The notes beneath the pieces are model-generated. The model saw only the letters and a program-made list of their open reading frames with translations. It was not told where the DNA came from and ran no database searches. DNA of 64,000 nucleotides from Argopecten irradians. Taxonomy: Eukaryota > Mollusca > Bivalvia > Pectinida > Pectinidae. Below, piece by piece: positions 36,498-50,187 of this stretch. The stretch lies in assembly GCF_041381155.1 (NCBI RefSeq), contig NC_091134.1, positions 37,655,338 through 37,719,337 on the forward strand, read 5' to 3'. A program made the position numbers and the translations under genes. How positions within the stretch are numbered: position 1 is the stretch's first letter; each line of letters opens with the position of its first letter.

Positions 36498-36608
36498 ACA
36501 CACCAAGACTTATTTGAAGTGAGAGGAAGCACACCACAAGGTTTATATCTCAAATCGAGGCTCGACTACGAGAAAATCAGAGAATATAGCATCACTGTGT
36601 TAGCTACT
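36498..36608 (+). CDS. Cadherin-mucin gene, exon 8 (cadherin repeat, LDYE strand)
   Basis: A 37-codon phase-0 exon, acceptor TCTTATCAG and donor GCTACT|GTAAGG. It reads DLFEVRGSTPQGLYLKSRLD then YEKIREYSITVLAT: the F.V...G.......LDYE.....Y...V.A signature of a cadherin repeat, the best single piece of evidence for this domain. Confidence 0.8.
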
Positions 36609-36819
36609 GTAAGGATAATCAATATATCGATTATTAATCAATCAGCGAGGTGAATGGGGTTTGGTGTATATACCCCTTGTTCCCATTATTACTAGAAATT
36701 AAAAGCAACATTGCAATAACAGTAAAATGCATTTTCAAGAGTTTCGTGGTTTCAGTTCTGATGATTCACGTCATTATCACTCTCTTATTAATTGGAATGG
36801 TAAAACATTTTGCTTTATA

Positions 36820-37059
36820 CTGTATAGCGCTAATAATTCGCAGGGTCAATAATTCGCGGGGTCAATAACTCACGATTTCCTATAATGACAATATTCTCGG
36901 AGGTTTAATTAAGCGGTTCACTGATCCCTATAATAAGTGTATTTATACGATACTATTGTTATTATTGTATATTTTGCAGATGTTTACTATTCGCGGATTT
37001 CAGTGAAAACCGCGAGTGTCACTAAAATAAACTACCCGCGAATTTTAACCGCTATGCAG
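36820..37059. mobile_element. TA-flanked MITE in an intron of the cadherin-mucin gene
   Basis: 240 bp with imperfect terminal inverted repeats of about 27 bp, starting CTGTATAGCG on the left and CTGCATAGCG in reverse complement on the right. TA flanks both ends (36818-36819, 37060-37061). Rich in TTCGCG-type motifs. Tc1/mariner-like by target site. Confidence 0.6.
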
Positions 37060-37130
37060 TATGTAAATTTAACATAATCAATATATGTTGAATATACGAT
37101 ATTTATACATATTTATTTTTTATATCTTAG

Positions 37131-37181
37131 TTGCTCTTTGAACAAAATGACACCGCGGAATTCATCATAAATGTTGAAGAT
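37131..37181 (+). CDS. Cadherin-mucin gene, exon 9 (cadherin repeat, final strand)
   Basis: A 17-codon phase-0 exon, acceptor TATATCTTAG and donor GAAGAT|GTAAGT, reading LLFEQNDTAEFIINVED. This is the last strand of a cadherin repeat, ending V.D as usual. The expected DND.P linker to another repeat is missing, so the protein seems to have a single repeat. Confidence 0.7.
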
Positions 37182-38032
37182 GTAAGTAAATAAATTAGTT
37201 TGCTAAAGATGCAGTTTATGTAGATAGCATTTTCACAACATATAACCATTCCATTAAACTCATGCTAGTCTATATACGTTTTTGCTTTTTTGTACTTTTT
37301 TATTATTACAGTATTTGACCAGATTCGATTTCGTGATTTCTTACTTTGAAATTCAAATGACAACTGTAAATTACATTAAACAAACATTTCATAATATGCA
37401 TTTTCAACTGCCATTTTTTACATACTGGAGTTTTAGGAAAAGAACATGTTAAATGTACTTATTGGCAAAAACCTGCAGATTTATTAAAAAGAAAGCATTT
37501 TGTTATTATTGTATTATCCGTACTCATGGACTTAGTCGAAACCAAATCTATCACTTATTGTGTCATACTTATCGGATGCGAAGTCCAGTCTATGTTAAAA
37601 CAAGACAGAAAATCGCTTGTGAACACGGTTTCTACACATACATGTACATGTATTTGGTTAAACAACATTTAGCAGCATTTCTCTGTAACAGATTTCAAGT
37701 AAGATCGTTTTGATAATAGACATATCTAAAAAAAAATATCAACAACATGGTTTATTGCTCAAATAACCACAATTTTGTAAAGTTATGTAGTCTAGTTCAA
37801 AGATGAAATTAATCACAAATGTATCAACAACCTATTACAACTGCAATATATCCGCTAAGAAGTATATAAAAATATGAGGAGCTTCGCGATTTATATAGAG
37901 AACACAAGGACTTTTTGTGTTATATTTCCATAATGCATTACAAGTTAATCCTTACTAAACTTTGATTTTACTTATCATTATCTTTAACAGGCAGTCTTTC
38001 TTACTTACCACTTCATATAATTTATTTTACAG

Positions 38033-38087
38033 AGTTTGACCTCTTTGACATCCATTACTAAAACTTCGACCACAGTGCTGCCGACAG
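38033..38087 (+). CDS. Cadherin-mucin gene, exon 10 (Ser/Thr-rich stalk)
   Basis: A short exon from acceptor TTATTTTACAG to donor CCGACAG|GTATGT, reading SLTSLTSITKTSTTVLPT. It enters in phase 0 and leaves in phase 1, the phase of the large mucin-like exons at 0.4-11.5 kb on the other strand. It looks like the start of an O-glycosylated stalk. No following exon was identified. Confidence 0.65.
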
Positions 38088-38205
38088 GTATGTGGAGACT
38101 ACCACATAACAGCTTAAAATTCATAAATGATGAATAATATCACATCTTAATAAAATAACATTCTTATTATTACTGAATATTTTATCTCAGCTTCATATAC
38201 ATTCT

Positions 38206-38365
38206 ATTGTTTACTTTACACGTATCATCAATGATCATATTTTTATTCTTTTTCATCATTTGTTTACTTTATCAGCAATCGTTCATTTTATTAACAATTG
38301 TTTACTTTATCAACCATAGTTTACTTTATAATATATTGTTTATATTCTTTATCAAATGTTTACTC
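38206..38365. repeat. Degenerate T-rich repeat (TTGTTTACTTTATCA)
   Basis: Several imperfect copies of a 20-25-bp phrase TTGTTTACTTTATCA immediately after the last identified cadherin-mucin exon. No function apparent. Confidence 0.5.
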
Positions 38366-38741
38366 GTCATGAATGTGTTATTCTTTACTATATATTCACC
38401 AGAAGCAAATAAGCTCTTGACTACAATATGCTTTTCTTACATTTCAAAGACAAAAATGAATCGAAATATAAATACCATGTGTAATTGACCTAACTCCTAT
38501 TAAATTTTGAATGTTGAAAATCCCTTAATGCCGTTTAGTATATTATGTGAATGGCCACGTCTCGTGAAGGTATGTTTTTTTTTTATTTTATGTAAGTCTG
38601 TATAGTCTGGTACCAAGTTAAAGGTAAGTGAAACCAAAGTATTTGTAAAAAGTAAGTAATCATGTAATCATGTAATTAAAACACCAATTTAAGTCCTTTT
38701 GACTTCTGGAGGCGTATCCTTGTATGTGATCAAATAATCGA

Positions 38742-39510
38742 TCAGGTAGCACTATAGCAAGTAGGAGAGAATTTGGAGGGTTCATTGTGCCAGTGCTGGT
38801 TGAGGCGCGATTTAAAGGAGTTCACAGACTTTGCAGACACTACGTTTTCTGGCAAACTGTTCCATATATCTACAATTCTGCTGTTAAACCGATGTTTGGT
38901 TACTTCTAGTCTGGATACTGGCTTCAAGATCTTTTTAGAGTGACCTCTTGTGAAGGTGATGAGAGACATTGTAAACAATTAATCTTTGTCGACTTAATCA
39001 ATGTTGTTGATAATCTTGAACATTTGTATGAGATCGGAACGTGTTCTCCTATACTCAAGGCTTGGTAATCCTAAGGATCTCAGTCGCTGTTCGTACGATA
39101 AGTTGGTTTATCCATTTAATCTTTTGTTCGCTCTCCTCTGGACATTCTCGATCACAATTTTATCCTTAAGTAACATAGGGTTCCAGATGCAGGATGCATA
39201 TTCCATATTAGGCCGAATCAGGGACTTGTACAAGTTAAGGAACATTGTTGTATCGATGTAGGTAAAGGTTTTGAAGATCAGACCAGTTAATCTGTTAGCT
39301 GTTGAAACACAGTTGAAGGCATGCTCACTAAATTTCATTTTGCTATCAAAAGTCACGCCAAGATCTTTTTCGGATTTAGTTTTGGTGATTTCACTCTTTG
39401 GACCTTCATTTTCGATGTTATATTTGTTAATGTTGTCCTTGGAGTTACTGATACACAGGGTATCTGCACAAGTATCTATGTATTGTACACTTGTTTTATG
39501 ACGTCTTTTT
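38742..39510 (-). pseudogene. LINE reverse-transcriptase C-terminal relic
   Basis: The minus strand shows the end of a non-LTR retrotransposon reverse transcriptase: EKDLGVTFDSKMKFSEH (about 39380-39310), YKSLIRPNMEYASCIWNP, RLRSLGLPSLEYRRTRSDL, and the terminal HRFNSRIVDIWNSLPENVV with a Phe-Lys-Arg-Leu tail (stop at 38742). All lie in one frame but are interrupted by stops near 39107, 38999 and 38985. The style is that of CR1/Jockey-like elements; the exact clade is uncertain. The 5' part and catalytic motif are absent. Confidence 0.75.
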
Positions 39511-39519
39511 CAGAAATAT

Positions 39520-42500
39520 TTTAATGATTGATTTAAAAATATTTATGGTTGAAAATAAAAAACAACATGGAATTAGGTACAAGTTATCAACTTCACGCCG
39601 TATATTTACTTTGTGTTCCTGTTTAATCATATATGTGATACTTACCATTTCAGAACACTGGCTCCAGAATCATTGAATGGCAATAAAACCTAATTTTGAC
39701 AATAACAATAAAAATAAGAAATTTGATTTCTTATGACGTTTATTATCATGGACAAAACAAATTATGATCAATGATTAACTTGGATAATGTATTTGTGTGT
39801 TTGGAGATATAGAAATGTTTATGATGAAAGTGCATTTCGTGTTATAGTTTTTAAACATAAAAAATATTAGTATTAAGGTCAATCATTAAATTAATGTGAT
39901 ACCATACACTTCTAAATTTCCTGATATAAGGAAATTGTTACGCCGTGTTATTATCAGTCACCAGAAGATGACCTTACAAATGTAGGCGATGACATAGCAT
40001 TAAAATGAAACATGTATTACTTAGTATAAAGATGACGAAATAAATTTTGTGTTAATGAAAAATAACTTCATCTTCTAATTTATTACAATCAAGGAATAAA
40101 CGTTTCTCTTTCTCTACATGTTTATATATGTACATCAGGAGCATCCTTTTGTGACAAAGTGTATTATATTTAAATGGTGATATGGTTGAATGAAATTGTT
40201 GAAAGTTAGCTACCTCAGCTTGATGTTAAAGAAACTATTTACCTATTCATACATATGTATATTACAACGCTTACCCGGGTATACATTTTATTTAAAATAA
40301 AATTCTTTTATTTTGATATTAAGTTCTTTTAGCTGAAAAGACATGTTATTTCACTTAATATGCATACCTGTAATCTTACGCTGATGTATTATATATATTT
40401 TGCCATGAAATATTTTATCATTATTATTTTTATTTTGGAAAATATATGTTTCATGGAAGAGGATTGAGTTTAAGCTTATTTGTTTGCTCTCTTATTTGTA
40501 TTTGATTATATAAAATATGCTCAATTCAAAGCAAAAATAACAATTTAATAGGACGTGTATTGTGCTGATTACTATGACGCTATGAACTTTTATTAATATT
40601 GTTATTCCATTTGAGCTTTAATATCAAACTTTCCATTAGAAATCATCATGTTGGCCCTTCTTTCACATGCTACATCATTTGGTTTCCATTTTATTTTGGA
40701 GTTATCTCCCTTCCATTGAAGTCTTGTAGATTTCTTTGATGTGAACTAGCTCTGTTTAGCGTATAGCCGGTTATCTTCGTAGTGTTGATATTTTTGCGGT
40801 TTCCAGTGATGTTTCTGTGGTCGCGAAAATCTGATCCAAAAATTGCGATATGGATGAGTTATATTTACACGTGTCCTTGTAGCAAAGTTGCGAAATTAAA
40901 AAACTATTGAAATAATAATTCTCTCGCTATTAGTCTAAATCGCGAAAAAAAATACTCTTGAAAACAAAAAACAGCTATACGGAAATTTATTTTAAAGAGG
41001 AATGTGGTTCCCGTCCAGAAGCTATTTTCAAGATATATCTAATGTATTGATTATACGTTATGCTTTAGATGCATATATTAACGTTATATCAGACCAGGCA
41101 TGCGCAGAAACACACGTGCAAAACCCCATTAGATCATTTTCCCGTAAGCTCATTAGCGCCAATGTGTGAGTGAATTCATATCTTGACATATTATTTTGGA
41201 GTTAGTCGTCCTGTCGATCTATATTATAAGTTGACAACCGCTGTTATATTGATTTTGCCGGGCGGTTGTTACAGTTAATGGCCGCCCAGGCTGTAGTGTC
41301 CGAGGTGGTCTGGTGATAAAGAATCCGGGCACATGACCACGGCCAAGGTGTAATTAACAATCAGGGGGGAGCAGGGGTATCAGGTTTTGGTAATTTATTT
41401 CGCGAAGGCATCATGAAGGACACAAAATTTGGAGACATTAACGTTTAAAATGCTGTCTACTAATGAAATTGATATAATAGAGTGAAAACATGCGTTTAGC
41501 TCAAAAAGAGAAAGTGTAGAAAGAAATTTTCAACACAAGAATCTCTTCTCTCCATCCCCAATAAAAAATTGTCATATACAGTATCTACAAACTTTGTAAA
41601 TGTTGGTTACACAAGAGAGGAAACATAATGAGTCAGATAAAGCTATACTGTAGGTGTAGGTCCAAAATACAGATATGACCACGGGTAAGAAGGATCTGTA
41701 ACCTTTAAGTCTGTTCGTAGTTAATTTGATACTTAATTCATTGAAACATTTTTTTTATTTATCTTAATTTATTACGTCGCACAACAGAAACAAACATTGT
41801 AACGATTTTGGTTCTATAAACAACAACCGTAAAAATCCGTGGCTAGGGCTTTCATCATTTAAATTTGTGCCTTCAGTAGTATTACAACATTATACTGTGA
41901 CAGGTATTTGATTTTTCGGAGCACAGTCACGCTTAAACCAGTGCACATATTTCCACAGGTTTCTGTAGTGATTTTACAATTTTGTTATTCATAGAAATAT
42001 GTCTTTCATGCCCCATAAAACCTTTTGACTACCGCTGAAGTTTATATCAACAGAAACTGTGCATATGCATGAATTTCATTCAACATATTCAATGGAAATT
42101 CACCCCAAGTACTCTGGATATGGCGTTTACACGCGCATTAAAGAGCAGACGACAGCAAATACGGCAGATTAAAGATAAAGCAGACAACAGATGCGCGGTA
42201 TTGGCTTCTTGCCGGACATCAACGGACAATGGCTAGCCAGGATGCAGATGGACAACTGCACTTTGGGTGACCCATATAACATCTGTCTGTTTAAGATGTC
42301 AAAGTCCATCGATTCTAATCAATTCACAAACCGTACACGATGATAAAACTAGTCAATTAAAAAATCCTTTTACGTTTCTGTCTGTTGTAAAATTGGAATA
42401 AAACGCTGAATGATAGTTCAGTGGAATTATACGTATGCGATTTCACACTAAAATGTGACATGCCCTAGATAAGACCTGAATATTGACAGCGCGTGCTCAT

Positions 42501-45500
42501 TAATGGGTGGATATTTATGTACTCATTAATTTTTCGCGCCAAAACTATCCTATGATTTGTCAGTGAATTATTTCACCTCGCCTATCTTTAGATCAAGACT
42601 CTAGGATAGGCTTCAGACAAAACAGGAAATTTATTTTTATTTCTACTTAAAGTGACTTTGAAATATACAGATTTGCTGTAAGTTTGATGGTCATTATTTT
42701 CAAAAGAGCGTTGATTTTGTATTGAAATAACAATGGAGCAAATGAAAACCTAGCAAAACGGCAATAACTTTTGTTTAATTATATAAATATTGCAATGGAT
42801 TTACTTTCAAACATTTTTAATATTCTATTGCGAAAGATTTCGGATCTTTTTGCAAGAAAATTAAATATATATTTTTTTCAAACGAAACTTGATTTTACTA
42901 TGACAACTTCAATCACATATCTTTGTTTGTCCGGTTTACTCTTGAACTATGTTTTGGTTCTTTTATAACTATATATATTGTTGAAAAAGATAACCTTTAC
43001 ATGTGATGGGTAAAATTTCTGTTTTCCTTTACGCTGGCAGTTAAAGAAAAAAACAGCACAAAAGTTTTTGTATTGTAAATGGTGCGATATGTGGTTTGTT
43101 GCAGTATATACAGTGTATTTAATATAAGTGTGAAGTGTATGTTGTTGGTGCAGGATGTCATAGGCATTCGGTGCGGCACAAGGTTTTGATTACGTTTCAT
43201 TGGCCAAAATCCTTTAGCTCCGCCCTTGTCGTCTAGGTAACCTTTGACCTATTGACCTATACGGAGATCATGAAAATACATAAGGCATCACGGTCGCCCA
43301 AACTTGTAATTCAGTCGAATTGCACATGGATTGTACTATTTTTAAAATTGTAAGTGTGTCATAAACAAAGTTATAATTCAATAAGAAGTTATAAAATTTT
43401 GCTAAGCTAGCATTGATGTGTTGTGAGTATAACTGGATTTTATTTTAATGAAATAAAACAATATCAAAGTATTTTATGTAGGCATTTCAAAACCAGATAT
43501 AATACCTTGACGCTGATCAGTCAAGATTTTGTGAACTTGATCGATTAAAGGATATCAAAATGTATTTTCCCATTATTTTTAACCTTTACAATATATCTCG
43601 ATTTCATTTCTCCAATACCTCTACACTCTTCTCTATATTATTTTTCACTTTATGACTAATTTTTTTCATTGTTACGTTACGCCCTCTTAACTTAATAGTC
43701 ATTTTCAACGATTTTGATATAGCGTACACCTTTTACAGGTAAGATAATTTATCTCAAAAGAGGCCATCATACCATGACCGAAATATGTAGGATGTATTTT
43801 GCAATCTAGTAAACCACAAATATTTTCAAAACAAGTCTTGACCCCATTTTGTATAAGTCAACGAACCTTGCTGATATACCGTACGATAAAATAGTTTGTA
43901 TGTAAATAAGGACGGTTGATAGCTTAAACATCTTGCTACGTCCATCTCTCGGGTCAGGGGTTGTTGTTTCATTCATTCATAAAAGCCAGTTGAATCAATT
44001 ACGGCGATGTCTATTTCTGTTCCTCCCACATTCGGGATTTCATTCAAACCGGGCATGGGAACTCGATCCGTTTCTATAAATACCTATTGTGTGTCCTTTC
44101 AGCGAACTTACTAAGTATCGGACGAATGCGGGTTTTTTATGGTACAATGTAGTGAGTCATTCACTAATAAAGCAAGAATCAGGACAGAACCTTGTCAGCC
44201 ACCTTTCTGAAAGTATCGGGCGAATGTGATATTTTGGTAGTGAGTCTTTTCCTATATATAGTTTTATCTGTCCTTAGTAGATATTGATTGTGATGTCATG
44301 TATTTGCAAGCGTAATGTTGTACTTTTCTGAGAAAACGACGTCACAATTGATAACTACCAATACGGGAGATAACTCTGTTATCAACAAAGACGAAATAGA
44401 CAGTGATGTATTCGGGAGGGGCATTCCTTTCTAAACGAATCTCCACCAGGAAAAGTCATGTACTTACTTAATTTCAAGTAAAAGCATTAAGAACATATGA
44501 TTATAAAATAAACACTCTCTGAAATCTGGAGTGTGGTAGAGGGTTGATGGAGAGGTGACGATATATTTTTGATTTCCTTTGTGTAGATGGATCTTTCTTA
44601 GGGGAAATACTAAGAACCCCTGTGACTGGATATGTAAGTAAATCATTTTTATCAACGATACCAATTTCAGATTTGAATTCTTAGCTTCCATTCTTTTAAA
44701 AAAGATATTGCCGGACTTACGTTAAACGTTATGTTCATCCTATTCCTACATGTAATTGTACTGCTTACGATCTGCAGTTTCTCAGACGTTTTAACGGATA
44801 CGTTGTAGAAACTACTTTTTTGACAAAGCGCTGAGTACATTTACGATGGCATGGAATGCGAGTGTATTTAGTGGGAGCGTTCACGACGGGTGGGGATGGG
44901 GGATGGAGGAAGCCGTGTCCCTTCATTCATGCCAAGCGATGTGTGTACAGAAAACACTATTAATTCACTCCACGTACCATGGAATACGATATCGCACCAT
45001 AAACGGCTTCCCTTACTTTCTGAATGAAAAAATGGGCTTACGAACAGATTATTATTATATTGTAGTAACTGGTACTGGGAAACATATAATTGTTGGTTTT
45101 TTAGAATGAAACTGCGAAAGTGTGTGTGTTTTTCTTTTATTTTATTTTTAAATTTTGATTATTCATTGACTCATACTTCAACAGCGGATGTAGAAATATA
45201 TAACGATACGTCAGCATAGTTTATTTTTTGCAATTACGTGCTATCAGACGTTTATTTTTCTGATACGTTTCATTTCAATTAATTCTTCGTGAAAAAGAAG
45301 AAGTAAACCCTCCTTTTACAGTGCTGTCACAGTAAAGCACGTGTCCTAAGACATCGAGCTGGAAACCTCGCTCGATCACTCAGAACAAGCGACCGTCTTT
45401 GAGAGAAACACACGAAGAAATCAGTGAGAATACAAAATAACTTCAAGTTTAATAGTTCATTACAAAAATGGTCCATTGGAGTTTAGATCTCTCGTATTTC

Positions 45501-46010
45501 CGCTCAATTGTTTGTTTACATTTGGATGTTATCAGTTGTGAAGTTTGTGTAAATATTCAATCTGTATTGTATCTTGCAGTGTATATCTTTAACAAGCTAT
45601 TTTGCATATGACGGGATACATTTTGGATATACTTTTGTGAATGACTAAATGCAAAGCTCACATATACTGTAACTTTTTCAAGATACATTTTTAAGATTTT
45701 CATAAAATAATAATCAGGAAAGGAAGTAAAACTTTTGATAGAATATACACTGCCCTCCAAAAGTTCTGTTACACGTGCAGTTTTACAAATATACACAGTA
45801 CAGAAATATGTAAACCCTTTTAATACAGACATCAGTATATATTATTTATCAAGTTATTTATCTTCTCATATAATGTTTTTTCTAGGGTTTTCTCAGAGAT
45901 AAATTTCCAGCATTTGTTTGCTCGAATGGAGCACTTAAAATAGATCATATCTGGAAGAAGAAAATAGACAGAGTAAAGGGAACTACAAACCAAGTAATAT
46001 GATGAAGGGA
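39520..46010. other. Non-coding interval with one MITE
   Basis: No supported gene. An 87-codon open frame at 44846-45109 plus has no recognised similarity and no splice context. A direct repeat of TGACCT with a two-base spacer (DR2) at 43245-43258 is noted. A degenerate MITE occupies 40760-40981 (separate entry). Confidence 0.5.
40760..40981. mobile_element. Degenerate MITE
   Basis: Terminal repeats CGTATAGCCGGTT (left) and, in reverse complement, CGTATAGCTGTTT (right), with internal TCGCGAAAA motifs. It resembles the TA-flanked family seen at 36820 and 49987. Target duplication unclear. Confidence 0.4.
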
Positions 46011-46470
46011 AGCTACATGTATGGAGGAATGAATTGATGAAGGGAAGTTATGGAGGAATGAATTGATGAAGGGAAGTTATGGAGGAATGAATTGATGAAG
46101 GGAAGTTATGCATATACCACGAAATAATAATTTCAAGAAAAAGAAACTTTGCAAGACATTAGATGATGAAGGGAAAGAAACAAGTTGATGAAGGTAAACT
46201 ATGAACGAAATAATGATGAAGGGAAGCTATAATAATGACATATACAACTTGGAGAAGAATAGCTATGTACAAACTAAAGTGGATGAAGGTAAACTATAAA
46301 CGAAATAATTTCACGAAGGAAGCTATGGACGAAATCAATTGATGACGGGAAACTATGTACGAAGTACATGTAAGTTGATGAAGGGAACCTCTGTGCAGAA
46401 TAAGTTGAGGAAGAGAATCTAAATAACAAAATAATTTGATGGCGATGAAGGGAACATAATCACACACATA
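46010..46470. repeat. Purine-rich minisatellite (GATGAAGGGAA)
   Basis: Three near-perfect 29-bp units containing GGAGGAATGAATTGATGAAG (46020-46108), followed by irregularly spaced GATGAAGG(G/T)AA cores to about 46470. The plus strand is strongly purine-biased. Confidence 0.8.
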
Positions 46471-49124
46471 AATTCGACATTAACGAAATCGGTAATCGAA
46501 GGGAAATTGTATATAAAAAAACGGAAGCCGATGCAGTATTGTACAATAAAATAAAAAAAACGCCAAAATGATGAAATGAACTTTAGTTTAGAATCATTGT
46601 GCCGTTGACTGTTATTAAGATATTTTGCAAGTTTTTTGTTGATTGTCTATACTCGGCCTCGACAGACTGGTCATCAGTCTCACTAACAATTGGCTTGATT
46701 ATTTTTGTCTGAAACTAAGGGAGTTAATCTTGTATAAGAACTGCTGAGAAAATCTTCTTGGTCAATCTATCGTCCTCGTATGTACAAAAAAATATTTCGT
46801 CAATATCGATTGTAAATATAACACAAAATAGATACTCATGAACCCATGCCATGGAGGAAACAATATACAACGACCGTTCAATTTTAATTTCAATAATCGA
46901 TTTTGAATAGGTTTAACACCATTAGAATATTTCCGATTACAGTATGCCCCCTGTAACGGCATTGTACAGACCACCAACAGCAAGAGTCTTGCGTCAACTT
47001 GAACGTTACGATAGCATTTGTAAACCTGGAATACAACTTCCTTGTTGGCCATTTATACTAAAACTTCACATTACTGATGTTTATAGGATAAAATGGATTT
47101 GATATTAAAATCCTCGATCTTTTTAAGTGACAGAGAAGAATGCAAAAGAAACGTTTTTATAAATATGAATTAATATGTATTAATGTTTTTTTAAATATGA
47201 ATTAATATGTATTAATGTATACTTTTTTTTAATTTTTCACCGTGAAAGTTTTAGGCACTTCACTGTTTTTTTAATTATCAGTCTGACCTTTACAAACTTA
47301 CTCCTGATGCCATGTTTATATTTCAGGTGACAAAGAAAGTGAATCCTGCTTAGTCAGCAACAGTTGTTCAAAATTGTAATATATGTCTATAAAAATATAT
47401 GTCTATGTATAACATAATTGCCAATCTTACTTTTAGATATTGAGGTCCTTCCAATACGCCAATTCCGGGATACAAGAAACTCTTCTGGGTAGGAGGTAGA
47501 TCAAGGTAGGGATCAAGAGAAACATGCGTATGTAAAGTAACTTCTTCAGTGATAGAAAAACTTAATTTGTAAAATTCTTGAATGAATCCAGAAATGCACA
47601 ACTACGACCTAAAGAGTGTGGAGGGGGAGGGGGTGCTACATAATAATTATGTTTGAGACAGATCTCTTTAGTCCTTAATAGTGGTATATTAAACGTTAAC
47701 TATCGAAATCCAAGATAGCTACCTGTCGGTCACTTTGTCGTCTGATCGGTCCCAAAATGCACAACTAAAAAAAAGTGGAGTCTACATTTGAAATTTGAGA
47801 AAAATCCCTTTAGTATATTCGGAAAATAGCGTTAGGAAGCATTGTTAACGTAAGGACGTTTTGAAAAACTTACTAACATGTCTAACCATTTGTACAATAT
47901 CGAATCTTCAATAGAATGGGAAAAGTAATATTCTTTAAAATGGATAACACTCACCATTTCATTTTTCTTCAAGAAAGAACATTGCATTGTTTCTATATTC
48001 AGCATACTCCATTGTGTTCTTCTTCCATGCAATACTAGGTAATATATCCTCGCCATTGTTTCTATATACGGCATTCAGATGTATCTTACAGGCTTTATAT
48101 ATATTCATCAGTAGGGCCCAAACTGTCAGATCATCTGTTTTCGTCGGGCTCAAATTCACGGGATGGTATTGCATTTATTTTGCACTTGGATTGATGAGGA
48201 GTTTGATATATATTATTCCACTAATGTGGATAACAGTTGATAAAAGCATATTCAGGATTCAGACGTAGACGGAAACCAGAGTAAACAGATAATATCACAG
48301 ACCTACGGTCAGTACCTAGCTATTTGCCCAACATATTGTACATAAGCTTTGTAAGACTACCTGAAAGTTTATCATAATTCCATCCATCTTTAGTATACAG
48401 TATTGTTATAATGTTCAATCGCGGTGTCTTGATGTTCAGATGAATAACATTGGTATTCATTGATATTGTAAATCTTGCTGTTCGAAGATAATGTCAAAAC
48501 TTCAGTAAAACTGTCTTGATGTTAAATAAAATTTACATTATGATATTATGCAATTTCATGTATTGACTTTTAGTCTGTAAATACAAGGAATGATTAACCT
48601 GCAAACGTTCACACGGTATGATATCACCTTTCAAAGCTTATCAAGTTAACAAAGTTTTGAAGTAAGAAAACGCAATAAGTACTAGATTATTAATTCCGAT
48701 ATAAGCAACAATTTGTTATAGTTTGAAAATTAACAAATTGAATTGTTGAATCACAATTTTATTGCCATAAAGGTACTCGGCAAAATGCACATAAATAATC
48801 GCCGAAAATCTTCATCGAATTATTATGATCCTGTTGGTGTTATCGGCGCGCTTACATTCATAATAGGTTAAATATCCATGTCATCTTCTGAAACGAAGTC
48901 ATTACGTTGCGCTCATGCAGTGAGATATCTATCAATATTGTTTGTTTAATTACTCTCTTACTATCGAATTGTCATCTGCTGTATATATGTTTATTAGGGT
49001 TCCTACCAGATGATTGACAATACAATTATTATTGGTCATAAATATGGAAGAATCCAGAAAATCCTGGTTACTATTTATAAACCAGGTACCCGGATTGACG
49101 ATGTCAACCTCTGATGTTCATCGC

Positions 49125-49282
49125 TAGACAGGCCACCACATCCTAAATTGTTGATAAGACTTTCTCAGCAGAATTCTTCACTAGATTATCTCCCACTAGT
49201 TTGAAATTCTAGAATCAGGCATGTAGCAGAGCCAAATTTTAGTGATTTTTTTGCAATATTCTAGAGACTGGTGGCCAACCTA
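49125..49282 (-). mobile_element. 158-bp dispersed element, copy 1
   Basis: Matches the reverse complement of 59560-59718 over its length, sharing TTGTTGATAAGAC, TCTCAGCAGA, CATGTAGCAGAG and CAATATTCTAGAGACTGGTG. Ends are imperfect inverted repeats of TAG...GGCCACCA type. A short non-autonomous DNA element is likely. Confidence 0.65.
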
Positions 49283-49986
49283 GTTAATCGCATATGAGAT
49301 AACAATGCCTATTCGAGAAATTTCTACAAACCAGAAAACAGCAAAACTCACAGTCATAAATAACAATCAATACTATTGTCTCGATTCGATTTCTATAGCA
49401 ATGTAATTGACCAAGTGCTTTTTACGTTAATTGTCTCTAGACATATCTCCTCTTCGATAAAAATAAAAACTTAAAACAATTAAGTGATTTTTTATGATTT
49501 TATTGAATTAATTTCAATAATCTACCCAAAACGTCCTACAACAATTAGACTAACGTTTTAACTAACGTATGCACAGCAAGTTAGATCGCGTTCTTAAATC
49601 ACCTTTCAATAAAATTGTTGTGAATTTCTGAAAACACAACGAGATTTCACTCTCAGAAATGACCGTTTGTTTTTATTAACAATAACAAACATTTAAAATC
49701 AGTATGACATTAAAATACGCCCTCAATACTACAGACGATTTGGTTGTCGTAATGGTAAACAAATGGTCACTTCGTTATATTGTTATCCTTTTGTGTGTTT
49801 TACCTACATAATACTGTATGATTTTTTGGTCACGCCACCCGTAATTTTATTGTTTATGAGTATGTCCTTCTCTACTTACTCTGTAATTAAAGTATAAATA
49901 TAGCAGGAAACGCCCCTAATGCCTCTTCTGTAATTCTAGTAAAAACGTAAAGCTATTGTATTTATTCAATATTAGTATTTAAGGTA

Positions 49987-50187
49987 CTGTATAGTCGGCG
50001 ATTTTCGCAGGCATTGTATTATCGCAATTTCCCGACTGATAACGAATATTTTATTAACAAAATACCAACTGATCAAGCCTCTTTTAGAAACATCGTAAAA
50101 TTTGAAATCGTTAATGTTTTCTTCTTTAAAAAAGAAAAAAATCAAAATCACGAACTGTTTTACCGACGAAAATTATCTTCTATACAG
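49987..50187. mobile_element. TA-flanked MITE, second copy
   Basis: 201 bp starting CTGTATAG and ending CTATACAG, flanked by TA (49985-49986 and 50188-50189). The termini match the intronic MITE at 36820-37059, so this is probably the same family. Confidence 0.5.

Noticed and set aside
44846..45109. 87-codon plus-strand open frame
   Set aside because: No family resemblance, signal peptide or splice context; length is within chance for this region.
46762..48174. Minus-strand open frames of 70-96 codons
   Set aside because: Overlapping frames without motifs, and no supporting splice sites or promoter.
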